Of a DNA stretch of 64,000 nucleotides, positions 31,871-39,302 are shown piece by piece. The number at the start of each line of letters is the position of its first letter. The first letter of the stretch is position 1. A model generated the notes under the pieces. The model ran no database searches. It saw nothing but the letters and a program-made list of their open reading frames with translations, and was not told the origin of the DNA. The stretch covers positions 54,087 to 118,086 of the forward strand of contig NZ_JAMXQU010000010.1 of the NCBI RefSeq assembly GCF_024054035.1. Reading direction: 5' to 3'. This stretch comes from Asaia lannensis NBRC 102526. Lineage in GTDB: Bacteria; Pseudomonadota; Alphaproteobacteria; Acetobacterales; Acetobacteraceae. The position numbers and the translations under genes are program-made.

Positions 31871-33222
31871 GCGGCATCCGTACCGAGACTCTCGATCACC
31901 ACGCCGCGCTTGAGATAGGCATTGGTCGCCGTAGGAATGATCGACGCATTGGCCGTCACATCGGTGGGCAGGGCAAACCCGCCGATCCAGTACCACGATT
32001 GCGCGATAATCTGCTTCAGGCGATCGAGCGGCTCACGCGTCACCATTGCCACACCGTCCACAATCTCGATCAAGGCGCGTTCCGCGTCTGGAATGTCGGA
32101 ATGCCCGACACAGGCGCAATCTCCCTCGATCAACGCTCCCTGTCCAAGCAAAAGGGCACGATGGATCGCCCCTCCACCAAGAGAGGCCTGCTGCGGAGCC
32201 TCAGTCGTCGGGACGAACCGTACACCCAGGAGCTCGATCACCTGACCGGATCGGTACTCTTCCGAACCATAAGCGCCACGATAGAGATATTTGAAATCGG
32301 CATCGCGAAACAGCGAAAGAAGCTGCAGATCGTCGAGATAGCAATTATAGGCGCCATCGATCATCGGCACATTGTTGCGCCTCAATGCCGCCACACCGGC
32401 CAGAACATGCTGTATACTGAGTGTATCGCCATCGTCCCTTCTCAGATCGGCCGTCGTACGCTTGCCATTGGGTCGAAGCACGAGCGGCGCCGTCGAGGCG
32501 ATAACCGCCATTCCGGCCGTCGCATCCGCTACGGACACAGCCGAAGAAAACAGCAGCTGACCGGACACGCCGCCGGGAGCCGTCGAGATGTTCGTCGCAT
32601 CCGCCGTGACCCCCACCAGGGTATAAACGCCACTTCCCACCGTAACGGTCATACCGGAACTGGCGCTCACCGGCCTTACTAGACCGGACACGATCACGAA
32701 CTGGAAGCCGCGTATATCATCCACGGCAATCGAACTCGCCTTGGCCGATGCCGAGACGCTCACGCGGGTATTGCCTCCGAGATAGCCGCCCACGCCACCA
32801 GGCACGCCCCCATACAAGGCATTCCGCGCCAGACGATCGAGCGATTGCATCGCCTGCATGCCGTTCGTCTGCGCATTGGCGAGAAACTGCGAGGCAATCC
32901 CGACGCCGGTCGTGACCATATTCAGATCGATCGTATCGCCATACTGATTGATGCTGAGCGTGTATTGCTCGATCGACCAGCCGCTCGGAGACAGTCCGTT
33001 ATCGAAATTCGTATTGCCGGAGGGCTGCAACGGGGTTGTCACCGGAGCCTTGAGGCTTTTGCGTGTCTTTGTCAGCGTCTCGCCGATCGCGTTGGGAAAA
33101 ACCTCCCGATCCGCAATGGCCCGAAAGCCCAGACGGGCATGAAGCCCGGTCTGGAATTCCCGCGCCAGAAAGCCTTGCTGAATGGCCGCACGAAGCTGCT
33201 CGGGAAAATTCTCTATACCCAT
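31867..33222 (-). CDS. phage major capsid protein
   Basis: The 451-aa product (ATG at 33222, AGGGGA upstream; the frame opens with a TTG at 33225) lies between scaffold and neck genes. The N-terminal part contains LRAAIQQGFLAREFQTGLHARLGFRAIADREVFPNAIGETLTKTRK, with SPSGWSIEQYTLSINQYGDTIDLNMVTTG after it. A variable insertion (about residues 175-255, rich in Ser/Val/Gly/Ala) is followed by the core-domain pattern NCYLDDLQLLSLFRDADFKYLYRG and SGQVIELLGVRFVPTTEAPQQ. This is the HK97-type capsid layout with an inserted domain. Confidence 0.85.
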   Translation of the reverse strand: MGIENFPEQLRAAIQQGFLAREFQTGLHARLGFRAIADREVFPNAIGETLTKTRKSLKAPVTTPLQPSGNTNFDNGLSPSGWSIEQYTLSINQYGDTIDLNMVTTGVGIASQFLANAQTNGMQAMQSLDRLARNALYGGVPGGVGGYLGGNTRVSVSASAKASSIAVDDIRGFQFVIVSGLVRPVSASSGMTVTVGSGVYTLVGVTADATNISTAPGGVSGQLLFSSAVSVADATAGMAVIASTAPLVLRPNGKRTTADLRRDDGDTLSIQHVLAGVAALRRNNVPMIDGAYNCYLDDLQLLSLFRDADFKYLYRGAYGSEEYRSGQVIELLGVRFVPTTEAPQQASLGGGAIHRALLLGQGALIEGDCACVGHSDIPDAERALIEIVDGVAMVTREPLDRLKQIIAQSWYWIGGFALPTDVTANASIIPTATNAYLKRGVVIESLGTDAA

Positions 33223-33245
33223 CAATAAAATCCCCTGACCCGTTT

Positions 33246-33689
33246 TCAGATAATTCCGGCAAGAAACTGCCGTTTACGCGCCGTGTAATCCGGCTCTGAC
33301 AAAAGACGGGCATCCTGCCCCTGCATCGCTGCCGGCTTCGGAATGCTTCCGCTTTCCAGGGGTGCCCCCTTGCCTTCTGCAGGCGCAGTCTCACGAAAAA
33401 GAAAACCACGCGCCGCGCGTGCAGCGCTGATCGCCTTTTCCACATCCAGCGGCAGCCCTTCCGCCGACCATCCGATCGTTGCGCGATCGATCTGCATCGT
33501 CACCAGATCGGGATCGTGCGCACCCTGTCGGGTGGCTTCCGCGCGCAAAGCCCCGGTCAGGACAGTATCGCGCGCCTGGGTCCTTATTCGCGCCAGTTCT
33601 TCTTCGTGCGCCTGAACAAGGGCATCGCGTTCAGCAATACGTTCAGCAAGAGCGAGACGAAGCGCGTCGACGTCATCCACCATTTCCAT
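33246..33689 (-). CDS. putative phage scaffolding protein
   Basis: A 147-aa protein between portal and capsid. The N-terminal half is a coiled-coil helix (LRLALAERIAERDALVQAHEEELARIRTQARDTVLTGALRAEA), then a central domain (DPDLVTMQIDRATIGWSAEGLPLDVEKAISAARAARGFLF) and a basic tail. This matches the layout of phage scaffold proteins such as the GP20/SPP1 gp11 group. No protease domain is visible in it. The start overlaps the portal stop by 17 nt. Confidence 0.65.
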   Translation of the reverse strand: MEMVDDVDALRLALAERIAERDALVQAHEEELARIRTQARDTVLTGALRAEATRQGAHDPDLVTMQIDRATIGWSAEGLPLDVEKAISAARAARGFLFRETAPAEGKGAPLESGSIPKPAAMQGQDARLLSEPDYTARKRQFLAGII

Positions 33690-35115
33690 CTATCCCCAGA
33701 GGGTCCGTTTCAGCCGCTTCAGCGGTTCTGATCGTCGTCCATTCGCCAGCCGGATCGACAAGACCGGCCGCACTTGCAAAAAGCCGTGCAGCTGTCTCGC
33801 GGCTCAGCAGGCCATTTGTTACCGCCGTACCCAGACCTTGCGCCATGGGCAGCAACTCCCCTTCATCCGCAGTAAACCAGGCAGGCCAGTGCAGTGACAG
33901 ACATGCCGGGTCGAGATCGCGATAGTGATTTTCACCGATGCGAACTCCGTCGGGCAGAATTCCTGACAAATGGCAGATCAGCCGATAAAGCGGCAGAATT
34001 CCCCCTTCGCCGTACGATCCGCGCAAACGATCCGTCAGCCAGATCAGGGGCTGGCACATCAGCTCCATGGCCCGCCCCGACTGGGGAACACCCAGACGGT
34101 CGCCATGCATGCGATTACCATGCAACTGCTCCAGCACGAGCTGACGCAATTCCCTGTAATGTGCCAGAACCGCACCGGCAGCAGCGCCGTTGATTTCAAG
34201 CAGTTTGGCATCGCCCTCAGGCGGCAAGGTCAATGCCGTGGCGGCCCCTCCCTGTCGGGCGAGACCATCGGGAATATCGGGCGTCTTGAGCACAAGAGTC
34301 GGGTCGGATCCATATTTCAGGCCACGCCCCGCCTGAGACAGCAGATAATCCGCCTCGATTACCGTATCGATCGCTTTTTCGAAGCTGCACTCGCCGTCAG
34401 GCTCGTCCGCCATGCCGCCAAGGTTTCTGATCCAGACGAGCGGCACAACCCCCATTCCATGAGGGAACGACCTCCCATGATCCACCTGCATATCGCCAGT
34501 CTGATCGACAGGCTGCGGTATGAAGTACTGTACGACTCCGCGCGTCCAGCGCCGTTGCCACCAGTATCGCGTGGCATGGCACGCAGGATCGATCCTGTAG
34601 CCACTCGCCACAAGGTCGCCTCCGGTCACGATATAACGCTCCGTCACATGATCGAGCGTACCCGACCGGTCGCGCTCCGGCGTCAGATACGCCGTTTCCA
34701 GCATACGCACATGCGGCCGCCCCTCGATGAGCTCCACAAGCAGCGCGACTGACCCTACAGATCCCCGAATGGCAGCCTGCATCAGCAGAACAGGCAATCC
34801 TGCTTCCCTTGCAAAGCGGTTCATCGCATCGGCGGTCTCTCCGCATCTGGAGACGGCGAGGGGCCAATGCGTGTTCCCGAACAGAAGCGACACCGCTTCA
34901 TCCACCACAGTGCGACAGAGATTGGTACGCACCGAAGGCCTGCGTTGCGACAACGGAATATATTCCCCTGCCGGATTACGCTCTGTCGCAAACGGATAGG
35001 GCAGAACGTCGTACTGGGTCCCGTCAAGAACGCGTTGCAGGGCCAAGAGCCGCGCCGTGCGAGGGGCAAGTCCTGCGGGTGTCTCATATCGACGCTGCAA
35101 AGCCACCCAATCCAT
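33673..35115 (-). CDS. phage portal protein
   Basis: The frame is open from 35169, overlapping the terminase. The ATG at 35115 has a perfect AGGAGG 6 nt before it (35122-35127) and gives 480 aa. It has the SPP1 gp6-like layout: an N-terminal segment ending in YPFATERNPAGEYIPLSQRRPSVRTNLCRTVVDEAVSLLFGN, a central beta domain with YWWQRRWTRGVVQYFIPQP, and the stem and wing region ending in SGRAMELMCQPLIWLTDRLRGSYGEGGILPLYRLI. It would form the dodecameric DNA entry ring. Its position after terminase is canonical. Confidence 0.88.
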   Translation of the reverse strand: MDWVALQRRYETPAGLAPRTARLLALQRVLDGTQYDVLPYPFATERNPAGEYIPLSQRRPSVRTNLCRTVVDEAVSLLFGNTHWPLAVSRCGETADAMNRFAREAGLPVLLMQAAIRGSVGSVALLVELIEGRPHVRMLETAYLTPERDRSGTLDHVTERYIVTGGDLVASGYRIDPACHATRYWWQRRWTRGVVQYFIPQPVDQTGDMQVDHGRSFPHGMGVVPLVWIRNLGGMADEPDGECSFEKAIDTVIEADYLLSQAGRGLKYGSDPTLVLKTPDIPDGLARQGGAATALTLPPEGDAKLLEINGAAAGAVLAHYRELRQLVLEQLHGNRMHGDRLGVPQSGRAMELMCQPLIWLTDRLRGSYGEGGILPLYRLICHLSGILPDGVRIGENHYRDLDPACLSLHWPAWFTADEGELLPMAQGLGTAVTNGLLSRETAARLFASAAGLVDPAGEWTTIRTAEAAETDPLGIDGNGG

Positions 35116-35125
35116 TAAAAACCTC

Positions 35126-36451
35126 CTATCTCGAGAGGCTGAACCACCCCTGATCCTGCCATCGTCCACGTGCGGGTTGCGGATCGATCATCAGATCGGT
35201 CAGGGCCCAGATCAGAGCATCGGCCCGATCGGGCGATGTGGTTCCTCCGAAGCCTTTCGTCGAAAAAAGACAGAGCTGCGTTTCGAGCGACGGAAACCGA
35301 CCACGATGAACGACACGCCCCTGTTCGTACAATGCGGCAACGGGCTCTGCGCGTGCCGTTTTCCCGCGTGAGGCCGTCACCATTCTGAGCGATGCCTTGG
35401 GGTCGATGCTTCTCAGCGTGGCCTCGACAAGAGCCCCACCGAAATTGCGCTCTGCGACAATTCTGTCTGCCTGCCAGAGCGATGCCGCCTGTATGGCCTG
35501 TCGTGCCCACGCCATTGGCGTGTCACGTAACGAGCAATCCGCCAGTACATGACCGATGCCCTCACGATCCACGGCTGCAACGATGATGCCGATTTCGTCG
35601 CAATCCAGATCCGAAGGACCCGATGCCCCGGAAGGATCGATAGCCACCACGACACGTCGCATCTGCGATACGACCCTGTCGCGCTCCTGCTCCGTCACCG
35701 CTTCCTCACGCCGGAAGCATTCCATACGCCATAATGCGCCTTCGATAACGGTCTGGTATTCACCCAGTAAAAAGCGTCTTCGTTCACGCTCCGGCAGAGC
35801 CTCGAGTTGATCGAGATAGGCCTCGCTCAGATTGACCCGGTTATGTTCCGGATTCATGACCATAGAGGCATAAAGTCCCGGATCTGCATGACGAATACCC
35901 GAGCGTGGCTCAACGCCGCCCTCAAAAAGAGCATAGAGCCAGTGATCGGTCGCGGGAGGATTGGCGTCTATGTATTCGCGCGGTATCAGGGCGCAACGCT
36001 GCGCAAGACGCGTCAGCAGCATGTTGCGGGCATTGTAGCTGATCTGGCTTGCCTCGTTCAGATAGATCGTTGCGAATTCCAGACCCAGGATTTTCTCGGT
36101 TCGTGCAGAATCATCCAGTCCGCCAAACAGGATCGACGATCCGTTTGAGAAAACGACCCGATTGCTTTGCCAGTCCCATTTATAGTCAACATGCGGGAAA
36201 CAGGAGCGCATGACCTTGGGAAAAGTGTCCTGTATGACGCTCGCGCGCAACGCAATCTGGCGAAAGCGAAAAACGCCATGACGTGACTGGGGCACACGCA
36301 AGGCCCTGACGATTAGCGCCCTGATCAGAATGAACGTCTTGCCTGAGCGCGATCCACCTCGCAGAAAAATATGACGCGCACGCCCTCCGAGAAGGCGATT
36401 GGCTTCCTCCTGAATAGGGGTAAGAGAAAAACCCCGCTCAGAGAATGTCAT
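35126..36451 (-). CDS. phage terminase large subunit
   Basis: The DNA-packaging ATPase/nuclease of the PBSX/XtmB type. The frame opens with a TTG at 36460, but the ATG at 36451 with AGGT before it is preferred; 441 aa. Walker A (FLRGGSRSGKTF) is near residues 35-43, Walker B (IYLNEASQ) near residue 135. The C-terminal nuclease starts at VVAIDPSGASGPSDLDCDEIGIIVAAVD. The ending WALTDLMIDPQPARGRWQDQGW is typical of the family. It overlaps the small subunit by 14 nt. Confidence 0.9.
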   Translation of the reverse strand: MTFSERGFSLTPIQEEANRLLGGRARHIFLRGGSRSGKTFILIRALIVRALRVPQSRHGVFRFRQIALRASVIQDTFPKVMRSCFPHVDYKWDWQSNRVVFSNGSSILFGGLDDSARTEKILGLEFATIYLNEASQISYNARNMLLTRLAQRCALIPREYIDANPPATDHWLYALFEGGVEPRSGIRHADPGLYASMVMNPEHNRVNLSEAYLDQLEALPERERRRFLLGEYQTVIEGALWRMECFRREEAVTEQERDRVVSQMRRVVVAIDPSGASGPSDLDCDEIGIIVAAVDREGIGHVLADCSLRDTPMAWARQAIQAASLWQADRIVAERNFGGALVEATLRSIDPKASLRMVTASRGKTARAEPVAALYEQGRVVHRGRFPSLETQLCLFSTKGFGGTTSPDRADALIWALTDLMIDPQPARGRWQDQGWFSLSR

Positions 36452-36875
36452 CACCTGCAATCAGGACCGGCGCCGGTACAGGCTCAGTACTTTCTGTTCG
36501 TCCGTCGCGATATTGCGCAGGGCGATGTGCTCGCAAAAGCATACGCAGCAGCCCATCACTGTAACGCTTCCGGATCACTGGCCTGCCCTCAGCATCGCAG
36601 ATCAAACGACCGCCATAGATCAGAGGTTCATCATATCCCTCGATCGCACGGCGACGTGCTTCCGCCTCCAGAACATCCGCCGCCTCTTCCAGCGCCTGTT
36701 TCCACTGATCGCAAAACAGCGCGTTATCCCGCCGCCAGTTATAGGCCGTCTTGCGATCTATACCGGCGGCACGCGCTGCATCGGAGACATTCGCTGTCCT
36801 GCGAAGCGTCTCGAGAAACGTGCTCCGAAGCAAAGCGCTTTCGGGTCGTTTACGAATGGCGCGCTTGCATGTCAT
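36438..36875 (-). CDS. phage terminase small subunit-like DNA-binding protein
   Basis: A 145-aa protein upstream of the large terminase with a GGAG ribosome binding site. It has an N-terminal helix-turn-helix (LETLRRTANVSDAARAAGIDRKTAYNWRRDNALFCDQW), then a helical EEAADVLEAEARRRAIEGYDEPLIYGGRLI segment, and a C-terminal stretch for contact with the large subunit. This pattern matches the small terminase group that recognises pac sites. Packaging specificity cannot be read from it. Confidence 0.82.
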   Translation of the reverse strand: MTCKRAIRKRPESALLRSTFLETLRRTANVSDAARAAGIDRKTAYNWRRDNALFCDQWKQALEEAADVLEAEARRRAIEGYDEPLIYGGRLICDAEGRPVIRKRYSDGLLRMLLRAHRPAQYRDGRTESTEPVPAPVLIAGDDIL

Positions 36876-36893
36876 TTCAGCTCCATTATGTTT

Positions 36894-37133
36894 CTATATG
36901 GATATGATGTTTGTCGGTAAATATCGGTTTTTTCCGACCCGTGCCGTGCATCGGCGCTTACGTCGAACAGGGCGCCTCGATACGCATCCTGACGCAACGG
37001 TTCCTTCGTCCTTCAACGCAAAGACCCGCCATTCAGATTCAGGCGCATAGCCGTTGATATGACTGTATCCAGACTTAACCCCCGCATGGCACTTCGTCTG
37101 CACGATGAAAGACGCACACACCCGTGGAATCAC
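36894..37133 (-). CDS. possible small phage protein, low support
   Basis: A 79-codon frame starting with GTG at 37133 that overlaps the upstream gene's stop by 4 nt. The product is basic and contains SGYSHINGYAPESEWRVFALKDEG in the middle. Support is limited to the coupling geometry and the absence of any other gene in the 250 bp between 36876 and 37129. Confidence 0.3.
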   Translation of the reverse strand: MIPRVCASFIVQTKCHAGVKSGYSHINGYAPESEWRVFALKDEGTVASGCVSRRPVRRKRRCTARVGKNRYLPTNIISI

Positions 37134-37453
37134 GGTCCCTGCCGATCCCGCTGACGTAATTCATGCGTCATCCGTTTCGAAATCAGATCGGCGCATGCCC
37201 ATGGCACCGAACCCAGTCTTACCAGTGGGCCTTTTCTATATACGCGAGGCACTGCCCTAACTCTCATATAAGGAGAAGGCAGATTGGCCTCGGCAATATC
37301 GAGCAGAGACAGATCGAGATCGGCACGATGACGCAATTCCGAGCAGCCTACCAAAGGACACAGAACAGTTCCTCTCGCAGAGGTAGCGACAACGATGAAA
37401 AAACCGTTCCGGCAAAACACCACATCTCCAATGTTTATGTTGGAAATGTTCAT
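37130..37453 (-). CDS. small phage-block protein, function unknown
   Basis: A 107-aa protein: MNISNINIGDVVFCRNGFFIVVATSARGTVLCPLVGCSELRHRADL. The N-terminus looks like a small beta barrel of the kind seen in PemK/MazF-like or SH3-like proteins (GDVVFCRNGFFIVVAT), but I would not call it a toxin on this evidence. The upstream stretch 37454-37509 is AT-rich and may hold a promoter. There is no clear ribosome binding site. It lies between the regulatory genes and terminase. Confidence 0.5.
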   Translation of the reverse strand: MNISNINIGDVVFCRNGFFIVVATSARGTVLCPLVGCSELRHRADLDLSLLDIAEANLPSPYMRVRAVPRVYRKGPLVRLGSVPWACADLISKRMTHELRQRDRQGP

Positions 37454-37509
37454 TTGCGCTACTTATTTATTATAGAATAACTATACATCATTGTTTATAA
37501 TAATGCAAT

Positions 37510-37992
37510 CTATTTATTTCTATAATACTCTGACAGCCGCTCGAGGGCGAGGGCGCATTGCGCTGCGGTCTTCGTCCTGGCCTGAGCACGCACACATTCA
37601 GGATAGATGAGCCGCGCCATATCGGGGAAACTCATGTCACGTACCAACATCATGTCGATCCGGCTATACAGGCTGGCGCCCAGAACCTGCCGGAGATGAC
37701 GTAAACGCGCGGCGCATTTTCCGCGTCCCAGCATCCAGGTGTGGATGTCGCCTTTCTCGACGGGCGGCCCATTAATCGCAGCCACAACAATACCGTTCTC
37801 GGCATAGTCGAATTCGGCGCGCCATCGCTGCGCTGCCGTCACCTCGTCGTCACCGATATCGCCAGCGTCGTATAGCCAACGCACGGTAGACCAGAGACGC
37901 AGCGCCTCTCCCTCTCTCCTGAAGCGGTTACGCTTCATGCGCTCTGCCGTCGGTGCGTTATCGTTACAAACCGGATGTGCCCTGTCTTTCAT
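37510..37992 (-). CDS. phage-block protein, possibly DUF6456-like
   Basis: A 160-aa protein with a Lys/Arg-rich start (MKRNRFRREGEALRLWSTVRWLYDAGDIGDDEVTAAQRWR) and a C-terminal helix (KTAAQCALALERLSEYYRNK) reminiscent of alphaproteobacterial DUF6456 proteins that carry DNA-binding helices. It lies in the early position of the block. The family is a guess from general pattern; role unknown. Confidence 0.45.
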   Translation of the reverse strand: MKDRAHPVCNDNAPTAERMKRNRFRREGEALRLWSTVRWLYDAGDIGDDEVTAAQRWRAEFDYAENGIVVAAINGPPVEKGDIHTWMLGRGKCAARLRHLRQVLGASLYSRIDMMLVRDMSFPDMARLIYPECVRAQARTKTAAQCALALERLSEYYRNK

Positions 37993-38063
37993 GATCTACC
38001 TCGCTTGTAACGCCCCCGGTCACCCGGTGTCTTTTTCTCGTGTCGAGTTCTGCACCAGCGTAC

Positions 38064-38327
38064 TCAGCTACGGGGAAGCCATCGCCCATATCCGCAGACA
38101 TCGCGATAAACCGGCATCTGCTCGCCGCGCCATAAAGCCCCCCAGGTCACACAATGCCCTGCAGGCAGGGCACCCGTTTCATCACGCTCCTCTTCCATAA
38201 CAGCCACAGGGCGGGACACTGACTTTTCAGCGTCTCGATCCTTCCTCGCGAGCAGGGCGACAAGCTCTTCGCCGGTTGTGGCCCGAAAGGCTTTCCCCCG
38301 TCCGGGCCTGTCCTTCGAAATCCTCAT
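38064..38327 (-). CDS. first leftward gene of the phage block, unknown (87 aa)
   Basis: A small basic protein (MRISKDRPGRGKAFRATTGEELVALLARKDRDAEKSVSRPVAV) with a GGAGAAAGG ribosome binding site right before its ATG. It diverges from the XRE gene across a 60-110-bp region with two operator-like elements. It is the natural first gene of the leftward transcript, so it may be a cro-like or antirepressor-type product, but no domain supports this. Confidence 0.55.
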   Translation of the reverse strand: MRISKDRPGRGKAFRATTGEELVALLARKDRDAEKSVSRPVAVMEEERDETGALPAGHCVTWGALWRGEQMPVYRDVCGYGRWLPRS

Positions 38328-38345
38328 CTGACCTTTCTCCGATCA

Positions 38346-38375
38346 TTGCATTATTTGGCAAAATGCCACTAATGG
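38346..38375 (+). promoter_or_regulatory. candidate promoter of the XRE gene
   Basis: TTGCAT (38346-38351) and TAATGG (38370-38375) are spaced 18 nt apart. The first ATTTGGCAA-N3-GCCA operator lies between these two boxes, the geometry of a repressible promoter. The boxes are weak matches and not tested. Confidence 0.35.
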
Positions 38376-38423
38376 AGACGCTGACTGGATGAACAAAAAG
38401 CCACTGGATTTGGCAATGAGCCA
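38353..38423. promoter_or_regulatory. paired operator-like elements ATTTGGCAA-N3-GCCA
   Basis: Two identical elements lie 55 bp apart: 38353-38368 (spacer AAT) and 38408-38423 (spacer TGA). Each has an inverted half (TGGCA/TGCCA in the first, TGGC/GCCA in the second). The second also sits inside the perfect inverted repeat GCAATG-AGC-CATTGC at 38413-38427. They stand in the divergent region between a leftward gene and an XRE-type regulator, the usual place for repressor operators in temperate phages. Confidence 0.6.
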
Positions 38424-38832
38424 TTGCTATGAATGTCCCATGGCCAAAAACAGACGCCCTGATTCACTTGCGATTGTTCAACGCGCCATTGGGCAACGCA
38501 TCACCTGGGCACGCGAACTCGTCTTTCCCAATCAGAGCGAATGCGCGCGCCTTCTAGGCGTGGATGCCTCGACCCTGAACAAGATCGAAAAAGGCGATCG
38601 TGCACCGAGCGTCTTTCTCATCATGTCTCTGTCCAATCGCCTTCGGGTCTCGACCGATTTTCTTCTGAAGGGCGTCCTGAACGGTCGCACGGATGAGGAA
38701 ATGGCCCTTCGTCTTGCCGCTCTGCACCCAGAGTTGGTGCTCCAGCAGCAGGACAAGGCGTTTCACAGGGACAGAAACACATCTTCCGACATGCCTGAGC
38801 CGCCCAGGAGACAAGATGGGGACCATTGTTAG
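38389..38832 (+). CDS. XRE-family transcriptional regulator (phage-block repressor candidate)
   Basis: A 147-aa protein with a helix-turn-helix of the XRE/Cro type at about residues 50-75 (QSECARLLGVDASTLNKIEKGDRAPS) and a short C-terminal tail. It is the only plus-strand gene in the block and faces the leftward early gene. Three possible starts exist: 38389 (GGAG 11 nt upstream), 38416 and 38440 (no ribosome binding site). The last would keep the second operator upstream of the gene. There is no protease/LexA-like C-terminal domain, so induction by self-cleavage is unlikely. Confidence 0.75.
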   Translation: MNKKPLDLAMSHCYECPMAKNRRPDSLAIVQRAIGQRITWARELVFPNQSECARLLGVDASTLNKIEKGDRAPSVFLIMSLSNRLRVSTDFLLKGVLNGRTDEEMALRLAALHPELVLQQQDKAFHRDRNTSSDMPEPPRRQDGDHC

Positions 38833-39302
38833 CGTCCTTGTTTTCATCGCACATCCAGAAAACAGCCTTCTTCACACGCAGACATAGCGCTTGAAGCCGG
38901 ACGCAGCAAGAACAAAACAAGAACGTATCCCGTTCCCAAGCATTCCCTGCGCCTCGCGCCATTGCGTTTTGATCAGCATTAACCGACCAGCTGCGCCTTG
39001 AAGTCAGTCCGACTCCTGGACGATTAACGTCTTATTAATGGCATTGAGCCATAATGTCAAGAATAGGCTGTGGCGATCGGCCATGACGCTGGTCAAAGCT
39101 GATACTGTCACAGGTTTGTAAAACAACATTTATGCGACATTTTATGTCAGCGCCTATACGATCCGAAGATGAGTGATCTGGATAAGTAATGATGCGCTGC
39201 AAGCAGCCGCTATCATTTTCTTAATGTTAATTCGGATTAATGAAACAACACAATCTGCCGTAAGGCATCTTCCCTTCGCAAGAGAAGAGAGCGCATGAAT
39301 TC
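38833..39302. other. gene-free 470-bp interval before the RND operon
   Basis: No convincing ORF. It contains a 13-nt inverted repeat GACAT-TTT-ATGTC at 39136-39148, AT-rich sequence at 39200-39245, and a purine-rich stretch (GAGAAGAGAG) before the RND start that may act as the ribosome binding site. The boundary of the phage block and the operon promoter probably both lie here. I see no integrase remnant or tRNA-like att site. Confidence 0.5.

Larger units (their letters stand above)
18743..38832 (-). mobile_element. prophage-like element with contractile tail; no integrase or lysis gene seen
   Basis: From right to left: XRE regulator (plus strand), several small early genes, terminase small and large subunits, portal, scaffold, capsid, three neck proteins, sheath, tube, frameshifting chaperone, a tape-measure-position ORF, then baseplate proteins of the U, X, D, V, W, J and I types and two tail-tip proteins. 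The gene order matches PBSX/P2-like virion modules. I find no integrase, transposase, replication, lysis or head-protease gene, and no flanking repeat. Its left end is 41 bp from the cytochrome c gene and its right end about 470 bp from the RND operon. Boundaries are defined by gene content only. Confidence 0.85.

Noticed and set aside
37130..37453. MazF/PemK-like toxin
   Set aside because: Only the first beta strands look similar; no antitoxin partner and no family motif.
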